This document shows, in pieces, positions 44,970-57,200 of a DNA stretch of 64,000 nt (position 1 is the first letter of the stretch; every line of letters begins with the position of its first letter). The translations under genes and the position numbers were made by a program. This DNA is from Mesostigma viride (Eukaryota > Streptophyta > Mesostigmatophyceae > Mesostigmatales > Mesostigmataceae): contig RPFO01000584.1 of NCBI GenBank assembly GCA_009746045.1, positions 1,566,343 through 1,630,342 on the forward strand, in the 5' to 3' direction. The notes beneath the pieces are model-generated. The model searched no databases. It saw nothing but the letters and a program-made list of their open reading frames with translations, and was not told where the DNA came from.

Positions 44970-46382
44970 GTAGAGTTTCAACGGGCAAGTTGCAAACACG
45001 CACGTTACTTGATATATTGCAGCTGGGTGGGGTCATGGGCCGGGGATAGATCGCAAGTGTGTATGCTTGACGCAGGGTCACGTGCAGTAGTCACTTTTTC
45101 CACAGGGAGTTATTAAATTGCATCCGTTAAATATACCCATAGATTCCCAGGTCCTTCATGTAGAAGGCCATGCTACGCGTAGGAATTATCAATCTTGCCG
45201 AAACAGTGAAGGAAAGTGACCAGCATACCCATAAAATACCCCATCTTCCAAAACGGTCATGTAAGCCCCTCAGCCACCACTTTATGGCCAGTCACTTCAT
45301 CATTGAATTGCATCTCTCGCTAAGCAGCAACTGCTTTTAGATGGCTCCTTTATCCATGGGTAACCATCTCCGGTCGCACTCGCCATGGTAAGCCAATGGA
45401 CTAATCCCATGGCATGCCTTGCAACACGATGTCATGGTGATCGCATTGCATGAACTTGCCCAAAGAAATTGTACTGCACAAGCATGGCAGTGTGTATCGA
45501 TCGGCAACGAGTGCTGACCGTGGGGTTGTGCAACCGGTCAGGGTTTGCGGCAGGTAAGACCCTCAACACTGGTTATTCATGAATTCCCCTTATGGATGCA
45601 ATAGCTCACTTGGATGGCTCAGGGGCCTTGGCACCAGTCGTGGGCCTGGTAAGCGAGGCGGGGTGGGTGGGTGGGGTAGCACAACAGCCAAATATACCAA
45701 ACGACGTTAAAAAGATGCTCAGAAGTAATTTGATCAGGCACTCAGAAGTAATGGCCAAACAAAAGCAATAAAGACTTCCTCACTGAATAAGAAGAAGCCA
45801 GATGAGGTATTCAGCCCTTAATGCCTTATGGACCATGCAAACATGCTGCATTCAGCCTGTCATACATAATGTGTCCATGATACCACGCATGAAAACATGC
45901 GGCAATGCAGCCAGCAATTAATAACAAGAAGAAGCACGCCGATGAATCGCTGGCTAGTCATGGAAGGCTAGGAGAGGCCAGCCTTGTCAGGCATGTGGTG
46001 CAACAGACAAAGATGGATCCAGCCCACCAGACGGAAACATACCTACAAAAATATCAGCAGGTGGTACGGAAGTGGCATAGGCCCATCTTGCCCTCAATCT
46101 GTTGCACTGCTTTCACCACCTGCGGATCAAGCGACAATCCAACATCTACCACCTGGACGAGACATGCACACTTCACTCCACGTCTACATTACTCTGAAAA
46201 AGAACTTCCAAATGCAAATTCAGATCGGGTGATGGGTAGAGCACTACGGTTGCTATCAGGTCGGGCGATATATTGCCAGGCCACGCGATAGCTTTGCTGC
46301 TAGGCACCACGGTAGCCACCTGGATAACTATTCTATAAGGGCTGCCTAGCTACGCATCGCTGTGTGTGTCGCTATGGGCCAC
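44970..46382. other. Intergenic, includes the phosphate carrier 3' flank
   Basis: No gene recognised. An open frame at 45905-46291 (+) has no recognisable motif and opposes the 3' UTR of the carrier. A TGATCAGGCACTCAGAAGTAA word near 45730 resembles the TGATCAGACACTC word of other repeats. Confidence 0.35.
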
Positions 46383-49300
46383 TTACAGGCCCACGTAGAC
46401 CTTGAAGGCGTCGTAGATGCCCCACTGCAGGCCGGTGAGCGTGCCAATCATTACGATACGCAGCGGCAGGCCGCGCGTGAACAGCTGCACCATGCCCATC
46501 TCCTTGATGATCTGGTAAGGTGGGGGTTGGGGGTTGGGGGGTGGGGGTTGGGGGTGGGAGTGGGGGGGAGGTCAGGGCATGCAACCAGCAGCACGGTCAT
46601 CAGAATCATGCAAAACCATCAGCCATTAGAATCAGTCACTGTAGACTTTTGGTTCATGTAGCGACCGAAGTTGTGACAATCAGAAGAGGCCTACCGCACC
46701 AAAAATTGGCTGTTGCCGTGGGCTATGGCATTCCTACAACTAGGAAGGGTGAAGCGAGTGGTACAGAGCGAGGCATGTGCCAAGACAGGCATGCAAGTCT
46801 TTTCAGAGAAGGCTCTGCATCGACAGAGATACACTCGAATCGCCTGCTTGTAGCGATCTAATGGACATGGGAACCTTGATTTCAATGCCACAGACACGCT
46901 GCCTGCAGCCAGAATTTTTAGTACACTGCAAAGCTCAGTGGCCGCATTACAGGCAGACGTCTGCATCATTAGCATGCCAACAAACTACCATGGCCACCCC
47001 ATTAAACACACACACACACACACACAAAAAAAAGTCTGCCCAGTTTACCCTCGCCCAACACACAAAACACAACAACGCACGTGCCATCTGCAACAGCAAG
47101 GCAAACGCCGCACCTCTCCCATGGTGGACCCAGCCTTGGCGTTCAGCTTGGAGACCAGGTTGTCGGCCGGGTGTGACACGACGGCGCAGAAGACACCCGC
47201 AATGTAGCCGGCCGCAAAGCTGACACCCAGCTGTGTGGGCTTGGTGCACTGCGCGCGCGGGATGGGCACCACATACTGGTACAGCGCCTCGACCGTCTTC
47301 TCAAAGCACGCAAACTTCATCATCGTGTATGGGATCTGGCGGCCCCACAGCGGGCGCAGGCCCTTGTACAGGCTGGAGAGAGGGGGGGGAGGGGGGCAGA
47401 GGAGGAAGGGAAACGGACACATGCATGCCAGGGGAAGGATGAATCAACGGATCTACACGTAGACAGCACCACGTAAGCAGAAGTCCTCCATGAGATGGAA
47501 ATGGAACGGTGCCTATCTGGCTTCTCGTGGCAGGGTTCCGCAAAGATGGCCGGCGTGGCGCAAGCTAACACGTGGCATGAGAATGGGCAGAATCAGTAGC
47601 CGGGTGCAAGAAGCGAGGGGAAGCAAGGAGGTACACGTGCGACGGAATGAGAGACAGCCGCTTGTGTAATTGTCAATTTTACCAGTACATGTGATGTATT
47701 TATTAGATACAGTGAAAGACTGTGAAACATACATACATCTAAAACTGTGTAGCAAAATTAGGCTTACAGACATCACAGCACTGTCAGCACATACCCAGAA
47801 TAGCCCTCCGCAGCAAGCACCTTGGGCAGGCCATCCGCCAGGCCCTTGGCAAAGCCGGGCTTGGTCTGCACCTGCACCTTGACGGCCTCCATGGGGGCCA
47901 GCGCGATGTCCGCGATGACCTCAGCTGATGCAGAGCCTGCTCAGAGGGGCAATCACATGTCCGCAGCAGGGTAAGTTTAGGAGTTGCGAGATGGCCAGAA
48001 GGCAGAGAGCTTAGCTATGAATAAATACACAAGCTATTAATAGCTCAGATTCCAATTACTTGTCGTGGCTGCATTGCGAAGATGTAGAGGTGGCCAGGCG
48101 GTAGAGACACCATGGCCAGAAGCATCAGATGGCGGCATGCCCAGTGTAGATAGCATGGGCCTCACCACCGTGGTCAAAATCACTTTGTGACAGGTGGCTT
48201 TGCGACCCCAAAACAAGGTGGATGCTTAGCAAAACTACTTCCACTCCAAAGGCTTTTCCCAGGCAAAACTATTTCCACTTTATAATTGCCATGGGTGTTC
48301 TCATACCATAATCCGATGAAACTGATACAAGGTATAGTAGGAAAGCAGCATAGCATTTCAACATGAAGTTTGCGAGCCGAAATAAAGCCCATTCATAGCA
48401 GTTTGCGAAGTCGCTTCGCAAAGTATTTGTGAAGGGATTTTGACCACTACGGTAATCGCAAACTACTGTCCCCCCCCCCCCCCAAGAAAATTTGCGATGT
48501 TGCTTTCCCCGGAAAGTTTGTCGTCAATAGAGTGGGCCGCGCCAAGTGGGAACCCCAAACTTGAAAACAACCCACACTATCTACACTGGGCAGGTCGCCT
48601 GGGATCTCACTGGGGGCCACCAAGGTACCAGACCGCAAGAGGGCAGGTGACGAACGAGGCAAGTTATGCTGCACAGCCAGCGACTCTACTCGCCTACGTG
48701 AGCTTCCCTACCCAGAGCTGCCAGCAAGACTGCCAGTCCACCGGACACAGGCCATATGCGGTATTCATGTTTGGAACGACCGTATATGGATCGCCCATAT
48801 CCACGAAGCGCGGCAGGATAGAGGGTTTACAGAAGATCACCAATACTGATGAAATAACCAGCAGTGGCTTGATATGCAAGAATCCTGACCACAGTGCTGC
48901 CATGTAATGAACAGCCTGGCTAAAGCTTAGCAAACTACCGCTGTACCACGTTAACTGATGCCGCAAGGAAAAAAAGTCATATTTCCATGTACATGGGTGA
49001 AAAAAAGGTCATCTTTCCGAACAATAATTCGCAGAAATAGTCCGTAAAGCCATGCCTGACGTTGTGAGAAAGTGTAAAAGTCTGAGGACGGATCGATTTC
49101 ACGTAAAATGGGCAAATCAGCCAGACATTTTCACAATAAATGCTTCACAAAATGTTTACACCTGCACAGAACAATGTGCACACCTCTAAAATATAACAAG
49201 AATCAAAAGCTCCGCGTCCAGATTGCAAGTCACATGCGTTACAACACACCTCGCGCAGCCATTCCATGCCAACAGTCTGGTAGACATACCTGCCAGGTAA

Positions 49301-50096
49301 ATGAGGGTCTTGTACTTCTCCGCAGCCTCTGGGCCAGCCAAGTCAGCGTAGTACTTCTTGAAGAACTCATAAAATCCGAATTTGCATGCACCTTGCATGG
49401 AATAGCCTATCAAAGTTGGCACCCAGCCCTTCACAAGTCCCTTCAAGCCTTGCTCCTTGGCCACGATAGAAAAGCCAGACGCGATGCTGCGGTACTTGCC
49501 AGGGTCCGTCTGCAAACGACGTAAAACCACGCCGCGCAACGTCAATTACCGAGATAGTTGCTCAATGTACTGGCCGGAAAAAAAAAAGGACTTTCCGTGC
49601 AAAATGTGCAAGGAACAAAACCATCGGCTGTACGCAAGTTTCCATGATCACCGGCTACACGCTATGGCAAAGCCCGTAAGCCAAACGCTGCGACCAGAAT
49701 CCAAGGAATAACAGACCTCCTTTCAATTATGCTTATCGATACCAGAAGCAGGTCTCGAAAGCATCTAAGACTCAAAAGCGGCATGATTACCTGCATGTTG
49801 CACTTCACCACATCCAATGGGGTAACCATTGTATGGGTAAGACCACAGCTCAGAATTCCTCCAAAGGTGCAAGCAGCATAGAACTCTGGCGAGTACATTT
49901 TAATGCCCTCCTTAGGGGCCGGGATGTTGATCCCTTGCAAAAAGCGCTGCCGCACGCCATCCTCGGAAGGCGAAGCGGCAGCGAAAGCCGTCGTGGCGGT
50001 TGGCGCCTGCACGGTCTTCTCCAGAGAAGCCTGGGCGTTCTTGGAGAAATAGAGGCCCGAAGGAATAAGAGAGCTGAAACCTTCGGAGGTCGCCAT
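46383..50096 (-). CDS. PHT3: Mitochondrial phosphate carrier
   Basis: Five exons: 50096-49791, 49509-49290, 47936-47795, 47372-47114 and 46511-46383 (TAA); all GT-AG with matching phases, 351 residues. It belongs to the mitochondrial carrier family (SLC25), phosphate branch, which imports Pi with H+ across the inner membrane for ATP synthesis. The three carrier repeats carry [11 protein letters not shown] (about 91-101), [11 protein letters not shown] (about 189-199) and [12 protein letters not shown] (about 289-300). [37 protein letters not shown] and [20 protein letters not shown] are hallmark stretches. The ATG at 50096 has A at -3 and G at +4; an in-frame ATG at 50231 would add 45 residues and cannot be excluded. 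It is divergent from the tweety-like gene, with about 1.1 kb between start codons. Confidence 0.97.
46521..47113 (-). other. Intron 4 of the phosphate carrier with a CA repeat
   Basis: A (CA)n tract at about 47007-47028 and, in gene sense, a CCCCCAACCCCCAA-type pyrimidine tract (46519-46565) before the acceptor. No other feature. Confidence 0.6.
48163..48456. mobile_element. Possible miniature inverted-repeat element in carrier intron 2
   Basis: The left edge GTGGTCAAAATCACTTTGTG and, inverted, the right edge GTGGTCAAAATCCCTTCACA match over GTGGTCAAAATC and beyond, about 285 bases apart. The interior is AT-rich without coding frames. No clean target duplication is visible, so the class is open. 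Confidence 0.5.
48473..48484 (+). repeat. Poly-C tract in carrier intron 2
   Basis: A C run of about 13 bases directly beside the possible miniature element. Confidence 0.6.
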
Positions 50097-51240
50097 TTGT
50101 GCAGGAGCCAAGCGGAATGGCGGAGGCGCAGGGCGCGTGCAAACGCCGCAAGCACGAAATGGATCTCCGGCAGGCACGCGCACGTTGAGCTGCAACGGAG
50201 CGGGAGCGGGTGCCAAGCTGTCAACCGGCATTCGTGGGCGCAGGAGCCTCTCAGGACGCTGAACGCGCGGCGCCCACTCTCAGGCACTGACCCTCGTTTG
50301 ACAGACGTCGGTCTGGGCACTGATCGAGTGCCTGGAAATGCCTCAACTGAGTCAACTCGTACTAGGGTACTACACACTACACTCACATCCATTTATAAAA
50401 GATATTCTTGTGATATTCTTATGCCAGATTATGGGTACATGGAGTAGAAGCTTCGGAATGCTCAAGGTCGAAGTGAAAATTTTGAGTTTTAGCACGGTGT
50501 ACGGCGCGATTCGCGCTGTGTCAGGGCGCGGAACTGTCAGACTTGCTTACGTCACGAATCACGTGCGCCCGTTGGCCGGGCGAAGGAAGACTTGAGACTT
50601 GAGAGTGCTCGCTGTAAAATTTACGTCCTGCTTTTCCCCGATTTTACGTGGCGCCTCGGGCGCCTTGCCCAAACCAAAAACAGCCAAAAACCCAAGAAAA
50701 ACCGCCTGGTTTTCTCTCAACGTCACGATGTCACCATTCAGTGAGAGCCAATTAGTGCCCGCCACTCGTCGATATGCAAAGACATGAGATGAAAGTCGTG
50801 GAAAACCAAAACTGTAGATAACCTCAGGCCACGCAGCCGCACAGGAGAATTTGCTATACTTTCTTCCCAGCGTACATATTCCGGAGGCCGTCTAGGAAAC
50901 GCCTGCTTGCGCCGATAAATGAGCGGAGCAAATTAGCTTTACTCGGCGCAATCAGTTGCGGGCGTCATGGAGACTGGATTCATGATTGATTGGCGGAGTA
51001 TTGAAACTCTTGCCATTCCGTGCCGGCGATCTTGCATGTGCTCTTAGTTTGAGACTCGGGGCGAAACAGTGTTGAGTTAAGTCTCTACAATATTTCTCGT
51101 TGCGAAGGGCACCCGAGATACTTCATTAACTAAGTGGAGCCGGATTGTGGCCACAGGTGGCCCTGCATGTTAGGGCTCTCTCTGGCAGCCTGACATTTCG
51201 GGGCGGAATAGCCCATTCATGAGGTGAACGATTGTCACTC
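50097..51240. promoter_or_regulatory. Shared upstream region of two divergent genes
   Basis: Lies between the carrier start (minus) and the tweety-like start (plus), so it should hold both promoters. I see no clear TATA box. A stop codon in frame at 51220-51222 supports 51241 as the first usable ATG of the plus-strand gene. Confidence 0.45.
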
Positions 51241-54200
51241 ATGGAGGTCCCGCAGCTGGTTGAAGTTTCCCCGCCCGGAGGTGGTAGGAAGGATCCCACA
51301 AGCGGTTTCAGCCCATACACGGGTGGTTTCAATCCCTCGGATAAAGCATATTGGGGCTCCCTTGTCTATACTGGGAGCTGGGGCTACATACTTGCCTTGG
51401 TATTCCTCTTTTTCTCCTTGATTACCATGTGCTTCCTGTTCTGTACGTTCAAAAGGACGCATTGCCGGTGCCTACCTGCATTTAGGCCGCGCACGTTCTC
51501 GAAATGCTCGAAGCGGGCCGTCCTGTTTTCGTCGATAATTTTCAACGTGTTAATCATGTAAGTCTTCAGTGAAGTTTCACGCTGCTGGTTCAAGTCCTCA
51601 TGGTAGGGATGTTTGATAGGATCGTTTTCCTTCCCCTCCAGTCCCCCTCTCTAGCCACAGATATTGCATAACTTACCCTCTTATCCCGCTAGTTTCCTCC
51701 TTCAACCGTCACTGTACCTGCATCATGATACTACTTACGAAGGTATACTGGCTACTTTCAAATAAGAGCACATGAAAACTCGGTTTGGGGAATGCAGCTC
51801 ACGATTATCGGTCTTTTTGCCCATCTCCCCCTGATCAGATACTTTCTGGCCCCAGCCCTGTCCTGTGAGGATTAGACCACTGGTGCCCGCCAGGATTAGC
51901 GGTGCTGGTGGTCATTATTCTGTTTCGGTGATGTTCGGTTGTAGATAACAAAGGCCATGCTATCGACAACTGTGTGATGGCATCTACAGGTGACTAAAAA
52001 GCCATTAGGTGCACGCCTTGTAAGTTGGGTTCGCCCCCCAACGTGCGTCACGCCGAATCGCGCGCACGCGTGCACTCACGTCAAGTTCGCTCAGGTTGGC
52101 CTTACATCGTGCTGTTCATGCTTCTGTGCCATGCTTCTGTGCCATGCTTCTGTGCCATGCTTCGTGCGTCCATTATGCGGCCTTGCCCTCACGTCAGATC
52201 ATGACACGCCACCTGTCCTTTTCCTCACCCCACCATCGCACTCCACCTGCCCTTTCCCTCTTTTCCCTTGTCCCAGCGTGGGCGCTGCCATCAGCATTGT
52301 CGGCCGCAACATCATGGCGGACGAGCTGGATGGTGTGGCGTCCGAGTTTGGCGTCGCGGCGCGCCAGCTGATCAACGACACACAAATGGTGGGTTGCCGT
52401 TATCGCCTTCTGGATTGTTATTATTGCATTCATTGCCTTTTGTGGGGTGGACCTGTGCGTGGGGGTGGGGCCAGTGCCCTGCATGTTCGTGGTTACAGGC
52501 ATGGGCATTCACGGTGGTCACCTAAAGGGGAGAGTTGTGCCCATTAACAGGCAGGCGAGAGAGAATGGCCCTTGTTTTTGGGCCGTGTGATGATGTCATC
52601 AGGCCAAGCTGCGCTGATGATGATATGCACAACTCATACAATATTTTCATCAGGGACGGTGTCGTATATCTGCAGCATGTGCAATGGTGTCCAAGTTAGT
52701 TTAAGTGACCCGTTGGGCCACTAGTGGTCTACTTGTTTCACGCCTGTTTGTCACCCCTGTATGGGTACTTTTCACCGATGACGCGTCCTCTTTCCACTAT
52801 CTCTCTTAGCAGCGCTGCCCCCTGCAAATACTGTGGCAATGTTTTGGATCCGGCATGTATGTATATGCAGGGTACACAGGGCCAGGGGCACAGCCTGGTC
52901 TCCTTAGTCTGCTTCTGCCCCACGCGTCCGATATAATATAATGCATCCCTTCCTCATAATGCATGAGCCCGATCGTGGCCTACTGGACTACCCTGGGGCA
53001 TTCACCCAGACGTCCTTTGTCCTTTCACGGTCTCATTTTTTTGCTTCCTTTCCCTCGCCTTGGTCTGCTTTCATGCTCATGCGAGTTCTCTATGGTGCCT
53101 GCCCTGTTGGTTGTGGGCCTACCTGCCTTCCCTGGGGGATATCGGTCCCACCCCATCAATCCCCATGGATGGCCCCACCCTATCGCACACCCGTGCACGG
53201 CCCCACCCTATGGCACACCCGTGCACGGCCCCACCCCACCACTCCCCGCGCACACATTGGGGCGCGTCCCTTGTTGCATGCATCCGTGTGCCTTGTGGGG
53301 GAACACATATCGGCGTGGAGCACGTTCCTTGTTGGGCAAACTCCCCTGCCACACATGTGCGGCAACGTGCAGGTGGCCATGGGCGTGGGTCGCGCAGCCG
53401 ACCTGGTCCCTGGGCAGGAGTTCCCCGCGCTCCACGGCCAGCTGGCGGTCGACGAGGCCCACCTGCGGAGCGAGGCCGAGGACACGCTGAGTCAGCTGCA
53501 GAGCCAGCACCGCACGTCCAACCGGCTATTTAGCGCCATGTGCGTGAGCGCTGCATGTCCGGTCCTTGTGCCATTCTGGGTGTATAATACTACACTGTTC
53601 TGGGTGTAGTATTAGTTAATCGTTTGTGTGTGTGTGTGTGTTTGTGTGCCCAGGAACTTTCAATGCCATGTGCGCGCCGCGCTCAGTTGTGGCTTGGGTG
53701 GATGTGCTTCCCAGCCAGGGGTTGCTTCCGTGCTGCAGCTGGTGTGGATTAATCAGTTGATTGATGAACACGTCGACTGCGTCCGCCGGTGTGGATACAT
53801 CGGGGGCGGTGCCAGTAGCCACGCGTGGTCACGAAAGTATCGATGGAGAAAACAATACCAGTAACAAACCAACAATACCAAAGCATCCCGGATTGGAGAG
53901 GTGCAGGGTGGAGTGAGCAGTTTGAGGATGGGATTTGTGCAACTTGACTAGCTCAGGCCGTGTGAAGGGGAAGGCCCGGGGCTTGATTCCCATGCCATGC
54001 CATGGCAGCATGGCAGGACGCAGGGCCACGTTCTTCCTACCAGGTGGTTTCAATTCGCCTTGGTTTTTCAACCCCACTTGCGTGTGGTTTGACACGGCGC
54101 CCGCCACATGCGGCCTTGGTGCATGGATGTGTGCCCTCGCAGGAAGATCCTTGTCCTCCTCTTCACGGTCATCACGCTGGCGCGCGTTGGCGCCGTCATC

Positions 54201-57200
54201 GGTGAGCCCATGAGCGCTTGGATATCGGAATACTAGCATCCGTTACGTGTATTTGTTAGTTGGTGTGGATTGTGTATTCGACGCGAGACAAGTACAGGTG
54301 TGTGGCGACCGCGGCTTCCCAGCTAGCTAAGCCTGCTGTGCCGTACCTGTGCCAGTAATGCACGGCCCGCACGAGAAGCGGCCCCTTTTGGGCCGCGATT
54401 GTTGGCAGCCGCCAAAGGGCCATGGTCGACCCTCGTAATCGCCAGTAAAGTGTCACGTCACAGACCGCTGTGGCTGTTAAGCAGCCTTGTGGAGCGGTGT
54501 GGGCTTTGCAGTAGGCGCGTAACTGTGCGCGCAGATGCGTGTTGCTAGCTGCCAAAATTTGTGCATCCGTGGATTGTCCCATATCGAAGCACAGCCTTCG
54601 ACTTTATTATTTTCTTACAAATGATACGAACAGCTGGCAACATGGCGTAAACGCTTACAGAGGCTTGCAGGCATTTCACACCGGCAATGAGGCTATCTAC
54701 TATTTGTCGTTGTCGCATGGTGGCTTGCCACGCATTGTCAAAGCTAGACTTCCCTGGAGTTATCTATCAGCTATGCGCTGACCCGTGTTTCTGGTAATAC
54801 ACGCTACTCATCATGAAGGGTTGGATGGATATTCACAAAAGGATTCCGAAAGGCCTGTGCTCATTTAATTGACAAAACCACGGCTACCGTGTTGGCACGT
54901 ACTGCTCTGCACGGTTTTCATCTCCCCCCCCCCCCCTGGCAGGGATCATGCCCTTCCGGAAGAACCTGAGGAAGCGCTCGCGAGTGCTCATGCTGTGCGT
55001 GAATCACACTTTGTGCCTTTTCCAAATAAAAACAAATAAAAATAAACGATAACCGCCTGAGAAAGGTGTCATCATCGGATATGGCTTTGCTTAGATTGTC
55101 GAATGATGGGCCATGCATGGCTGTCGTTTCGTCCGTGGTTTTCTTCCTCACACCATCTGGTCATGTCTGCCACATCTTGCCAACATTGGTCAACTTTTGT
55201 CAGTGCCTTGCACGCCTTGTCACGACCGATTGTCAATTGAGATCACGCTCGATCACGTGATCACGGCTTGCACTAAAGACGCAGATCAATGCTATGCCAA
55301 GAATGAGCTATGCCATCATTTACTTCAATATTCACATTTAAGTCTATTTCTTGTTTTTTTAAAAAAATAAAAAAGAACAACAGTGTCTTGTAGAGATCTT
55401 TTGGGGATGGATAAGGAAACGTTTCCCCTCTACCAAGGCAGCATACTGAGCCTGGGCTCTTGGCGTAAACTATATAGATAACGCATTAGATTGAAACGGA
55501 TTAGAGCGCGACTCTGCGCCGGAAAATTCTGCATTGTTAGCCGGTCATGCGTGCAAGATAGTGGGACGAGTTCCTGGTGCTTATCCGTCCTGCCCGCCAC
55601 GACACCCTAGCAAATGTAGGCCTGCAGCGGAAGCGCCCGGCTGTAAGGTCGCAAGGAGTGCCTGGCTTTGTCATGACAAGCAGCATCCTGTGCTTCTCTG
55701 CCCTGCACCTGACGTGTGCACACGCATGCAGGGCATGGATACTGAACATCCTCATGATGTTTGTCACCTGGCTGCTGGCAGGCGTCACCTACTCCACCCA
55801 CACGTGAGTGGCAGAAAACAGCGGGCCGGGGAGGAGGACAAGGGGAGGGGTGGAAGGCCGGAGGATGCCTGGAGTCTTGGAGTCTTGGAAATATTGGTTG
55901 TGGGGGGGGACGGGCGGGGGTGGGGGGGGAGTTGGGGGAGGCAAGGGGTTAAGGGGCCCCCTTAGATCAAGGGCCCCCTTAGGAGGTTAAGGGGCATAGG
56001 GAAAGGAGGGGGCTGGAGGGGGGGGGAGGCTGGGGATGATGAAGCGGTTACACCTGGCCGGAGTTGACTTGTGCGCAATGTCATGGAGTTTACTGATATA
56101 TTTATGAGAGGGAAGGTATTCAAGACGCAAATTCAAACGCTGTTGGGGCCCGTCATGCTTTTCAGCATCGTGTTATTTCTTGCAAATGCCCCACGTTCCC
56201 CCCCCCCCTTGTTTACCCATCACTACCAAAATATATACATCACACTTAAAACCGTACAATGGCTGATTGATGGCGTGTGCCCCGGCACCACACATGATTA
56301 GCCCCTCATTCCCCGCGTGCACGTTGCTTCTGTGTTGTCGGATGCCAGCATCGCATAACCGTGAGTCATGACCGTCATGTGCTCCCAGAACAGCAGAATC
56401 CAACCGACTGTTTAGGGTTGTGAGTGCCCAACCACAGAACCTTGAACAGGGCCTGGCTGGCCTGCAAAGCACATACATACTGGCTCGCACATGTATTTAT
56501 GTGCATAGTAGTATATACTTGTACATAGTAACATTTATGTGCATAGTAGTACATGTGCATAGTAGTATATACTTGTACATAGTAGTATATGTGCATAGTA
56601 GTTTATATTTGTGCATAGTAGTATATGTGCATAGTAGTTTATATTTGTGCATAGTAGTATATGTGCATAGTAGTATATGTGCATAGTAGTATATGTGCAT
56701 AGTAGCATATATGCATTGTAGTATATGTGCATAGTAGTATATGTGTAGTCCCGCGCATGTCCCGCATTGTTCTTGTAATCCGTTGGTCTGGTTCTGGGAC
56801 AAGCAACATGGCCCCCATATTGCCACGCACTGGCAGCCTATTCATCGTCGACTGCGAGACTTCCTCAGTACACTGTACTGACTTGCTGGCATGGTTGCTG
56901 GAATATGCCAAGTGGTGGCATGGCTTTGGGACATGGCTCTTTTTTCGTTGCACATCTGCGCAGCCTGTTCGTTGATGGCCTGTTCATCGTTGTGGGCTCC
57001 TGCACTCACTCACGTTTTTAGTCGGTAACACTCTGTTGTGTTCTTTGGACAGCATGCATGGATCGCATGGATGCGCACCCGTGCAGCCTGTTCGTTGACG
57101 GCTGCAGGTCCTAGTCACTTTCCTGTACTGACCTCGCACAACCCTTGTCCTTGCATGGTTCTCTGGATCGAACATGGCATGGTGGACTGGTGGCATGGTT

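Noticed and set aside
41169..45116. Very long open frames of IHPS or MDGW repeats on both strands
   Set aside because: They are open in every frame because the ATCC tetranucleotide contains no stop codon. No composition or motif supports a protein.
45905..46291. A 128-codon open frame downstream of the phosphate carrier
   Set aside because: No recognisable motif, no codon-position signal that I can see, and it opposes the carrier's 3' UTR.
49662..50231. Start of the phosphate carrier at the first in-frame ATG (50231)
   Set aside because: Its context is weak (C at -3), while the ATG at 50096 has A at -3 and G at +4 and gives the usual family length. The longer form is kept as an alternative only.
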